A DNA stretch of 7,772 nucleotides. It comes from Prevotellaceae bacterium (GTDB taxonomy: Bacteria > Bacteroidota > Bacteroidia > Bacteroidales > Paludibacteraceae). Made by a program: the position numbers and the translations under genes. The stretch lies in contig JAISXQ010000127.1 in assembly GCA_031270425.1 (NCBI GenBank), forward strand, positions 1-7,772, given 5' to 3'. A model generated the notes under the pieces. The model made no database searches, was not told the origin of the DNA, and saw nothing but the letters and a program-made list of their open reading frames with translations. The number at the start of each line of letters is the position of its first letter. The stretch's first letter is position 1. This document shows positions 1 through 6,074 of this stretch, in pieces.

Positions 1-2
1 CC

Positions 3-779
3 GCCGATTTCGATTCTTACGACGCGATTACCGATACATGGAAAAAGAACGGAGAACCGGTACAAACGCCCTTGGAAGGCGTAAGTACAGGAGCGCGTCC
101 GGGCACGATGAAATTGAAAAACACCAATGGAGACGCGCAAGGCGCGGTAGATGCCGAAAGAACCGTTATCGGCAATACCATGCCGCTGTTTACCGGAGGT
201 TTTGCCATAACAGGAACTATCGGCGGGAAAAATTGGGGTAATATTGATGTTGCGACAAACTTTACCTTCTCTTACGGAAACGATGTAGTGAACCTTACTG
301 CGCTGGATTTGACGACGATATACGATAAATCCAAACTGCGCAATAACCAGGCAAGCGTTGCCCACGGAAAACGTTACTCGCTCTTCGACGCGAACGGAAA
401 CTACATTCCCGCGGCGCACGCCGGTAATTACGAAGCGTTGGCAAACGCCTTGGAGGCGAATAATGCCGGTGCAAGCATCTATAATCCTTACAGCAACGCT
501 ATCGCGTTAACCGACAAGGTAATAGAAGACGGCTCTTTCCTTCGTCTTTCGGCGTTAACCGTCGGTTATTCGTTACCGGACGATTGGCTAAACAAGGCTC
601 ATCTGTCAAAAGCGCGTATTTTCTTCTCCGCTTCCAACTTGTTTTGCCTGACCAATTATTCGGGCGCCGACCCCGAAGTAGATACCGGTTCAAAAAGAAA
701 CCCGTTGGCAACAGGAGTTGATTTTTCAGCCTATCCCCGAACCCGCGCGTTCAACATAGGCGTTAATCTTTCATTCTAA
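3..779 (+). CDS. SusC-like TonB-dependent outer-membrane transporter, C-terminal part (5' end outside window)
   Basis: This is the last 258 residues of a SusC/RagA-family transporter, the outer-membrane barrel that imports oligosaccharides using TonB energy. The frame is open from base 3 with no credible start, so the gene begins upstream; family members are usually about 1000 residues, so roughly a quarter is present and the plug domain and TonB box are not seen. Visible family marks are the EDGSFLRLSALTVGYSLP stretch (visible residues about 175-192), LTNYSGADPEVDT, and the closing AYPRTRAFNIGVNLSF, whose terminal aromatic residue is typical of outer-membrane barrel proteins. The adjacent susD-like gene, 21 bases downstream, confirms the assignment. 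The substrate is inferred to be pectic oligosaccharides from the enzymes that follow. The family call is near certain; the substrate is not proven by the sequence. Confidence 0.96.
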   Translation, partial: ADFDSYDAITDTWKKNGEPVQTPLEGVSTGARPGTMKLKNTNGDAQGAVDAERTVIGNTMPLFTGGFAITGTIGGKNWGNIDVATNFTFSYGNDVVNLTALDLTTIYDKSKLRNNQASVAHGKRYSLFDANGNYIPAAHAGNYEALANALEANNAGASIYNPYSNAIALTDKVIEDGSFLRLSALTVGYSLPDDWLNKAHLSKARIFFSASNLFCLTNYSGADPEVDTGSKRNPLATGVDFSAYPRTRAFNIGVNLSF

Positions 780-800
780 AAATTTTAAAAGTTCAAACAA

Positions 801-2774
801 ATGAAAACATTAAAATATTTACTTATAGCTGTATGTGCAACCGGATTAGCCGCGTGCAGCGATTTCTTTGAAACAGACAGTACTTCCAATATCTCCGATG
901 AGGTGATTTACGGAGATCCGGGCAATATACAGGAGTTGGTTACCGAAATTTACGGAAACAACGTCTTCGGCGGCGACAAATCGTACCGGAACCGCCTCGC
1001 TTGCGGTTATCAGGGAATGAATACCGATATTGAGTTCAATACAAAAACCGGTGCGGCTCAAACGGATGCAACGCGCTATGCGATGAAACTCACCAACGGC
1101 GACCTTTCCACAAGCGATGGGAAAGACCCCTGGGGCTACCTGAACAAGGCGATAGACCAATGCAATGTCATTTTGCAAAATATTGACGCTTATGCCGATT
1201 TGGAAAATAAAAATGTTCAGTATCTGAAAGGAGAAACGCTGACGCTCCGCGCTTTCGTGTTTTTGGAAATGGTGAAAATTTGGGGCGATGTTCCGGCGCG
1301 TTTCGCGGCTGTCGATCCCAACGATCCGGCTACCGCCAACCCGAAAAAAGAAGACCGTAATGTTATCTACGAACAACTGCGCAAGGATTTGAAAGAAGCC
1401 GCCGAACTGATGGACTGGTCGGAAAACATTGCGTGGGCGCCCGCAAGAAACAACCTGATACGTCCCAACAAGGCTTTCGCTTTGGGTTTGCTCGCCCGCT
1501 CGGACTTGATGTATGCCGGTTACGCATTGCGTCCCGATACATGGATGGCTGCGCCCGGCGCGACGTATGGAGTGCAGTTTAATGTAAAGGACGCGACAAA
1601 ACGGAAAGAACTTTATCAGGAAGCGTTGAATGCCTGCGGCGAAGTAATTCAACATTATGGAGATACAAAGCTCAGTACGGATTTTGAAAGCGTATTCAAG
1701 GATATTTGCGAAGATAAAATCAATTTTTCGCAAACGGAATGGTTGTGGGTAATGCCCTTTGCCGACGGTTCGAGGGGACAATTTATGAATTACAACTGTC
1801 CGAAATCTACCGATGCGTTTAAAGCGTTGAAAAATAATACGTCGGGAAGCACCAATTCGGTACAGGCTGTTGTTCCCACTTTTATTTACGATTTTGAAAA
1901 CGGCGACGCCCGCAAATGGGTTACCATAGCTCCGTTTTCGTGGTCTTTCGACGGCGCAAGCGGCATAGCCAGCGACGCTGAAAAAAGACAAAGCATATTT
2001 GCCGGAAGCGATTTAAACGAGAAATTTTTGTATCAAAAAAATGTGAACGTAAGCGGTATTTACTTAGGCAAGTACCGCGTGGAATGGATGGAGCGTGAAA
2101 GAAACGGAAACGACGACGGCGTCGACTATCCGGTTATGCGTTACGCGGATATTTTGCTGATGTACGCCGAAGCGTCTCTCGGCAGCGTCGGCGGCGATGT
2201 GCCCGCTGTGGCTTCTTTCGCGGGAATAGACCCTGCCGGACAGTTTAATAAAGTAAGGGCAAGAGCCGGATTGCCCTCGAAAGAACTTACGATGGAAAAT
2301 ATAATTGACGAAAGAGCCTTCGAGTTCTGCGGCGAATACATCCGTAAATACGACCTGATGCGCTGGGGTAAATTAAAGGAAAAATTAGTCGCGACAACAA
2401 GTCGTCTGGAACAATTGGATAATCATGCGGGAGAATTTACCGCGACAGGAGATACGCTTTATTTCAAATACAGAAGGGACGACAGTTTTATCTACGCCGG
2501 TAGCGGCGCCGCCGTAAGCAAAGGTTATGTCTTCGATAAGGTATGGGGACTGGCGAAAGGAGAAAATTCCCGTCCCGAAGACTTCGACGATACTGTCTGG
2601 GTACGGAAAAATATGTTCAGAAGCGAAAATCCGCCTTCGTATTTGACCAACAACTACAAACTGTACGAAATAGAAGCCAACATAGACAAACGGCACTATT
2701 TCCCGATATTCTCGGTCAACGAAGGAGCAAGCAATGGAAATTTGTGGAACGACTACGATTATCAGGTTTACTAA
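801..2774 (+). CDS. SusD/RagB-like glycan-binding outer-membrane lipoprotein
   Basis: The 657-residue protein is the surface lipoprotein partner that sits as a lid on the SusC barrel and captures glycan. The start at 801 gives a lipoprotein signal peptide with lipobox LAAC and lipidated Cys19; the following SDFFETD is acidic, as often seen in surface-exported Bacteroidota lipoproteins. Family motifs in order are GETLTLRAFVFLEMVKIWGDVP (about 144-165, in the N-terminal SusD-like TPR region), RYADILLMYAEA (447-458), NKVRARAGLP (483-492), the ER..EF..E..R..DLMRWGKL block (about 504-525) and HYFPIF near the C-terminus. It is somewhat longer than many SusD proteins. The leader is A/T-rich with no clear Shine-Dalgarno, normal for the phylum. 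It is co-oriented with susC (21-base gap) and with a pectate lyase (5-base gap), implying one transcript. Pectic ligand specificity is inferred from context. Confidence 0.97.
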   Translation: MKTLKYLLIAVCATGLAACSDFFETDSTSNISDEVIYGDPGNIQELVTEIYGNNVFGGDKSYRNRLACGYQGMNTDIEFNTKTGAAQTDATRYAMKLTNGDLSTSDGKDPWGYLNKAIDQCNVILQNIDAYADLENKNVQYLKGETLTLRAFVFLEMVKIWGDVPARFAAVDPNDPATANPKKEDRNVIYEQLRKDLKEAAELMDWSENIAWAPARNNLIRPNKAFALGLLARSDLMYAGYALRPDTWMAAPGATYGVQFNVKDATKRKELYQEALNACGEVIQHYGDTKLSTDFESVFKDICEDKINFSQTEWLWVMPFADGSRGQFMNYNCPKSTDAFKALKNNTSGSTNSVQAVVPTFIYDFENGDARKWVTIAPFSWSFDGASGIASDAEKRQSIFAGSDLNEKFLYQKNVNVSGIYLGKYRVEWMERERNGNDDGVDYPVMRYADILLMYAEASLGSVGGDVPAVASFAGIDPAGQFNKVRARAGLPSKELTMENIIDERAFEFCGEYIRKYDLMRWGKLKEKLVATTSRLEQLDNHAGEFTATGDTLYFKYRRDDSFIYAGSGAAVSKGYVFDKVWGLAKGENSRPEDFDDTVWVRKNMFRSENPPSYLTNNYKLYEIEANIDKRHYFPIFSVNEGASNGNLWNDYDYQVY

Positions 2775-2779
2775 AAATA

Positions 2780-4216
2780 ATGAAAAAACTAATTTTAATA
2801 CTTTTCTGTTTCCTGTTTTTTATTCGCTGCGGCGACAAGGAAAATATAGAAATCCCCGAAGAGGAAGACGCGAGGGCTTTCCCCGGAGCGGAAGGTCCGG
2901 GCGCTTTTGCTACCGGCGGACGCGGAGGGCTTGTGTATGTGGTGTCGAAGCTGGGCGACGACATATCGACCGCCGGAACCTTGCGCTGGGCGCTTTCCCA
3001 ACCGGGTAAAAAAATCATTATTTTCAATGTGGCGGGAGTTATCGAACTGGAACGGACGCTGAAAATAGGAAGCAATAGTTCCCTCTTGGGGCAGTCGGCT
3101 CCGGGCGACGGCGTTTGTATAAAAAATTATCCGGTAACGATAGACGGCGATAACGTAATTGTCCGCTTTATCCGTTTCCGAATGGGCGACGAAAAAGGAA
3201 GCGAAGGCGACGCGCTGACCTGCATCGGACGGAACAACGTCATCATCGACCATTGTTCCATGAGTTGGAGTACCGACGAATGTATGTCGGCTTACGATAA
3301 CGCAAATTTTACCCTGCAATGGAGCATTGTTTCCGAAAGCCTGCGCAATTCGGTGCACCTTAAAGGAAATCACGGATACGGCGGTATATGGGGCGGAAAA
3401 ACGGTTTCTTTTCACCACAATCTGCTGGCGCACCACGACAGCCGCAATCCCCGCTTCTGCGGAAGCCGCTACAACAACGACTCCGATAGCGAAAAAGCGG
3501 ATTTCCGAAATAATGTGATTTATAACTGGGGCAGCAACAGCGGTTATGCCGGAGAAGGCGGTTCGTATAATATGGTAAACAATTACTATAAGCCGGGACC
3601 GGCTACCCGCGCCAAGGGCGGAGTGGTTTTGTACCGCATTTTTCAACCCAATTCCGACGACGGCAGCAACAAGCAGCAACAGGGAATTTGGGGGAAATTC
3701 TATGTACAAGACAATGTGATGGATGGAAATACCGAAGTGTCGAGCGATAACTGGACAAAAGGCATACAACCCAACGTGAAAAGCTACGATGTTAATTTCG
3801 ACAAGGAAAACATCCGTTCGACGGCGGAGTTCGATATTTGTTCGTATACCGTTGAACATACGGCGGCAGAAGCTTATGAAAAAGTTTTGGCAAAAGCCGG
3901 AGCAAGTTTGAAAAGAGATGCTGTGGACGGGCGCATTGTGAATGAAACAGAAAAGGGAATTTATACGTATACCGGATCGAACGGCAGCGGGAACGGCATC
4001 ATCGATACGCAAAGCGATGTTGGCGGATGGCAGTCCTACGTGTATGGGGAGGCGGATGTTTTACCGGACAGCGACGGCGACGGTATTCCCGACCTGTGGG
4101 AAGACGCTCGCGGATTGGACAAGAACAAGGCTTCGGATGGAAATATCAACACGCTGCATAAATCGTACACGAATTTGGAAGTATATTTAAACAGTTTGGT
4201 GGAACATTTATATTAA
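2780..4216 (+). CDS. PL1-family pectate lyase, probable lipoprotein (copy A)
   Basis: The 478-residue enzyme is predicted to cleave de-esterified homogalacturonan by calcium-dependent beta-elimination, giving 4,5-unsaturated oligogalacturonides. The frame is open further upstream inside susD, but ATG 2780 is chosen because it gives a signal peptide and lies 5 bases after the susD stop. The N-terminus is hydrophobic with a candidate lipid Cys17; Arg at -1 (FIRC) is an unusual lipobox. The mature domain opens with AFPGAEG (33-39) and GGRGG (46-50). IDHCSMSWSTDE (156-167) corresponds to the PL1 IDH region, HGYGGIWGGK is at 198-207, and SRNPRF (221-226) holds the arginines expected for catalysis. 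The rest is a right-handed parallel beta-helix pattern rich in Asn and Val/Ile. A calcium-loop-like DSDGDGIPD (430-438) and an LEVYLNSLV tail end the protein, and both recur in the second lyase. The family is very secure; endo action and pectate preference come from family knowledge. Confidence 0.95.
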   Translation: MKKLILILFCFLFFIRCGDKENIEIPEEEDARAFPGAEGPGAFATGGRGGLVYVVSKLGDDISTAGTLRWALSQPGKKIIIFNVAGVIELERTLKIGSNSSLLGQSAPGDGVCIKNYPVTIDGDNVIVRFIRFRMGDEKGSEGDALTCIGRNNVIIDHCSMSWSTDECMSAYDNANFTLQWSIVSESLRNSVHLKGNHGYGGIWGGKTVSFHHNLLAHHDSRNPRFCGSRYNNDSDSEKADFRNNVIYNWGSNSGYAGEGGSYNMVNNYYKPGPATRAKGGVVLYRIFQPNSDDGSNKQQQGIWGKFYVQDNVMDGNTEVSSDNWTKGIQPNVKSYDVNFDKENIRSTAEFDICSYTVEHTAAEAYEKVLAKAGASLKRDAVDGRIVNETEKGIYTYTGSNGSGNGIIDTQSDVGGWQSYVYGEADVLPDSDGDGIPDLWEDARGLDKNKASDGNINTLHKSYTNLEVYLNSLVEHLY

Positions 4217-4225
4217 CTTATTACT

Positions 4226-5851
4226 ATGACATCTTTAAGAAAGAACCGTACTTTTTTTATCGCTTTTTTTATCGCTTTAATTTTCTCATCCTGTCGGGAA
4301 CAATCCTGTAAATATGATTATTTGTATCAGGATTTACCTTTCGGAATGGAAAAAATCCCGGTTCCCGTTTTTCCTGAAAATACGGTCGATATTCTTGATT
4401 TCGGCGGAGTTCCCGACGGAGTTTCATTAAACACGGAGGCTTTTGCCAAAGCCATGCTCGCGTTATCGGAAAAAGGCGGCGGAACGCTTGTTGTTCCGTC
4501 GGGAATATGGTACACCGGTCCTGTTGTTTTCAAATCGAACATCAACCTGCGCCTCGAAAAAGGAGCTTTAATTTTGTTTTCGGCGGATTTCGACCTCTAT
4601 CCTTTGGTCAATACCGTTTTTGAAGGACTGGATACGCGCCGCTGTCAGTCGCTTGTTTCGGGACGGAATCTGGAAAACATAGCCATTACGGGAGAAGGGT
4701 CTATAAACGGTTCGGGAGAGGCCTGGCGCTTTCTGAAAAAAGACAAAGTAACCGAAAAACATTGGAACAAGGTAGTTAAGTCGGGTGGAGTTGTAAAAAA
4801 CGACATCTGGTTTCCTTCCGAAAGTTCGCTGAAAGGCTTTGAAATAAGCGATATGAATGTTCCGAACGGAGATTTGAGCGAAGAAAAATGGCTCGAAATA
4901 AAAGATTTCCTGCGTCCTGCCATGCTCAATTTTATCGAATGTAAGAATGTATTATTAAGCGGCGTGCTTTTTGAAAATTCTCCCGCCTGGAACCTGCATC
5001 CCTTGATGTGCGAAAATGTGATTGTGGACAATATATTCGTCCGCAACCCCGGATACGCGCAAAACGGCGATGGACTGGATTTGGAGTCTTGCATCAATAC
5101 GATAATCGTCAATAGTACATTTGACGTTGGGGACGACGCTATTTGTATAAAATCGGGCAAAGACGAAGACGGCCGCCGGCGGGCGCGCCCTACCGAAAAT
5201 GTGATTGTGGATAACTGCAAAGTATTTCAGGGGCATGGCGGCTTTGTCGTAGGCAGCGAAATGTCGGGAGGCGTAAAAAATATTTCGGTTTCCAACTGTC
5301 AGTTTTTGGGGACGGACGTCGGTTTGCGCTTCAAAAGCCGGCGGGGAAGGGGCGGCGTAGTCGAAAACATCTATATCCGCGACATAAATATGTTCGATAT
5401 TGCTACCGAGTCGTTTCTGTTCGACTTGTATTATGGCGGCAAGTCGGCAGTCGAGGCTCTCGAAGACGGAAACGACAAATCGAATAAAGAAAATACCGTT
5501 TTCAAAGTGGACGAAACAACGCCCGCCTTTCGTAACATTTACGTCAATAATCTGATTTCCCGCAATGTAAGGCGTGCGATGTATTTCAACGGTCTGCCCG
5601 AAATGAAAATCAACAATATTAATGTCGAGAATGTTGTTATAACATCCACGTATGGAGCCGAATTGTCCGAATCGGAAAACATCGTATTCAAAAATGTAAA
5701 AATCATCCCCTGCAAAGGAGAGGCTTTACTGTTGAACAACGTGGACGGATTAACGGTTGAAAGTTTCCAATACCCTGGGGACATGAAAGATGTTGTAAAA
5801 ATGGCGGGTAAAAACAACAATATTAATCTGCCCGAAAATTTAAAAAACTAA
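4226..5851 (+). CDS. GH28-family polygalacturonase-like glycoside hydrolase, probable lipoprotein
   Basis: The 541-residue protein belongs to GH28, inverting hydrolases of galacturonic-acid polymers with a right-handed parallel beta-helix fold. ATG 4226 lies 9 bases after the lyase stop and gives a signal peptide ending FSSC, with Cys23 as the predicted lipid anchor. VDILDFGGVPDG (54-65) is the N-terminal signature of bacterial GH28 enzymes. The catalytic set appears complete: N-G-D at 280-282, G-D-D at 302-304, GHG at 336-338 and R-F-K at 368-370. By family analogy D282, D303 and D304 are the catalytic acids, with H337, R368 and K370 in the subsites. The extended N-terminal part resembles bacterial exo-acting enzymes, but exo versus endo action, or activity on rhamnogalacturonan, cannot be settled here. 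It likely degrades oligogalacturonides alongside the lyases. The signal peptide carries a 12-base tandem duplication, described separately. Confidence 0.94.
   Translation: MTSLRKNRTFFIAFFIALIFSSCREQSCKYDYLYQDLPFGMEKIPVPVFPENTVDILDFGGVPDGVSLNTEAFAKAMLALSEKGGGTLVVPSGIWYTGPVVFKSNINLRLEKGALILFSADFDLYPLVNTVFEGLDTRRCQSLVSGRNLENIAITGEGSINGSGEAWRFLKKDKVTEKHWNKVVKSGGVVKNDIWFPSESSLKGFEISDMNVPNGDLSEEKWLEIKDFLRPAMLNFIECKNVLLSGVLFENSPAWNLHPLMCENVIVDNIFVRNPGYAQNGDGLDLESCINTIIVNSTFDVGDDAICIKSGKDEDGRRRARPTENVIVDNCKVFQGHGGFVVGSEMSGGVKNISVSNCQFLGTDVGLRFKSRRGRGGVVENIYIRDINMFDIATESFLFDLYYGGKSAVEALEDGNDKSNKENTVFKVDETTPAFRNIYVNNLISRNVRRAMYFNGLPEMKINNINVENVVITSTYGAELSESENIVFKNVKIIPCKGEALLLNNVDGLTVESFQYPGDMKDVVKMAGKNNNINLPENLKN
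4252..4275 (+). repeat. Perfect 12-base tandem duplication inside the GH28 signal peptide
   Basis: The unit TTTTTTTATCGC occurs twice back to back, encoding FFIA-FFIA in the hydrophobic core of the signal peptide. Each unit contains a run of seven T. Gain or loss of one unit would stay in frame and change the core by four residues; slippage within a T7 run would cause a frameshift. The duplication is read directly; any functional effect is inference. Confidence 0.85.
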
Positions 5852-5856
5852 TGTTG

Positions 5857-5889
5857 AGTTTATAGTTTAGTTTGTAGTTTATAGTTTGC
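5857..5889. repeat. Degenerate heptamer repeat, AGTTTRY units
   Basis: Five AGTTT units start at 5857, 5864, 5869, 5876 and 5883, so the period is 7, 5, 7 and 7 bases. Within this, GTTTATAGTTT occurs perfectly at 5858-5868 and 5877-5887, 19 bases apart. It begins 6 bases after the GH28 stop and immediately precedes the GCGAAGC array. No coding role is apparent. Confidence 0.75.
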
Positions 5890-5919
5890 GTTATTTTTAC
5901 GCGCGAAGCGTCAATAACG
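5889..5919. other. Inverted repeat / potential hairpin at the left edge of the array
   Basis: CGTTATT (5889-5895) is the exact reverse complement of AATAACG (5913-5919), and inside this ACGC (5899-5902) pairs with GCGT (5908-5911) around a GCGAA loop. No T-run follows on the + strand, so a classical intrinsic terminator is not supported. Seven further AATAACG copies downstream could compete for the same left arm. Confidence 0.5.
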
Positions 5920-5946
5920 TTAATAACGTCAATAACGTCAATAACG
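5911..5946. repeat. Four tandem 9-base repeats (TYAATAACG)
   Basis: Units at 5911-5919, 5920-5928, 5929-5937 and 5938-5946 read TCAATAACG, TTAATAACG, TCAATAACG and TCAATAACG. The same AATAACG core closes the longer repeats that follow, so the 9-base and 17-base units are probably related by recombination or slippage. Confidence 0.88.
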
Positions 5947-6030
5947 GCGAAGCGCAAATAACGGCGAAGCGCAAATAACGGCGAAGCCAAATAACGGCGA
6001 AGCGCAAATAACGCGCGAAGCGCAAATAAC
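5947..6030. repeat. Tandem 17-base repeats each containing GCGAAGC
   Basis: The unit GCGAAGCGCAAATAACG is exact at 5947-5963, 5964-5980 and 5997-6013. A 16-base copy lacking one G is at 5981-5996, and a last copy at 6015-6030 has lost its final G. A related copy, GCGAAGCGTCAATAACG, is at 5903-5919, before the 9-base repeats. The 12-mer ACGCGCGAAGCG occurs at both ends (5899-5910 and 6011-6022). GCGAAGC is a sequence known to form an unusually stable single-stranded DNA mini-hairpin; six copies occur here. The perfect GCGC-GAA-GCGC at 6013-6023 extends the stem. Open frames on the minus strand across this region are low-complexity products of the repeats and not genes. Confidence 0.9.
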
Positions 6031-6033
6031 ATC

Positions 6034-6061
6034 TTGACTCTTGGTTCTTGGTTCTTTGTTC
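6034..6061. repeat. Four tandem heptamers (TTGGTTC type)
   Basis: The units are TTGACTC (6034-6040), TTGGTTC (6041-6047), TTGGTTC (6048-6054) and TTTGTTC (6055-6061). They end 13 bases before the start of the second lyase and so occupy its leader and possible promoter space. No convincing TAnnTTTG element is seen here, and no Shine-Dalgarno sequence. Confidence 0.8.
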
Positions 6062-6074
6062 TAAATATCTAAAC

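Noticed and set aside
846..1991. Open frame of 381 codons on the minus strand inside the susD-like gene
   Set aside because: It is fully antisense to a confidently identified SusD gene, its translation shows no signal peptide or recognisable motif, and it is best explained by the codon bias of the + strand gene.
2543..2779. Longer N-terminus for lyase A starting inside the susD-like gene
   Set aside because: The 79 extra residues are an out-of-frame reading of the conserved SusD C-terminus and would bury the signal peptide; ATG 2780 fits the operon spacing.
2795..4012. Open frame of 405 codons on the minus strand inside lyase A
   Set aside because: It lies opposite well-conserved PL1 catalytic motifs and has no coherent domain; a shadow of the sense gene.
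5889..5919. Rho-independent terminator after the GH28 gene
   Set aside because: The hairpin has an A/T-rich outer stem, a mismatched middle and no following T-run on the + strand.
5899..6030. CRISPR array
   Set aside because: The repeats are 9-17 bases and directly adjacent, with no unique spacers of 25-40 bases and no cas genes in view.
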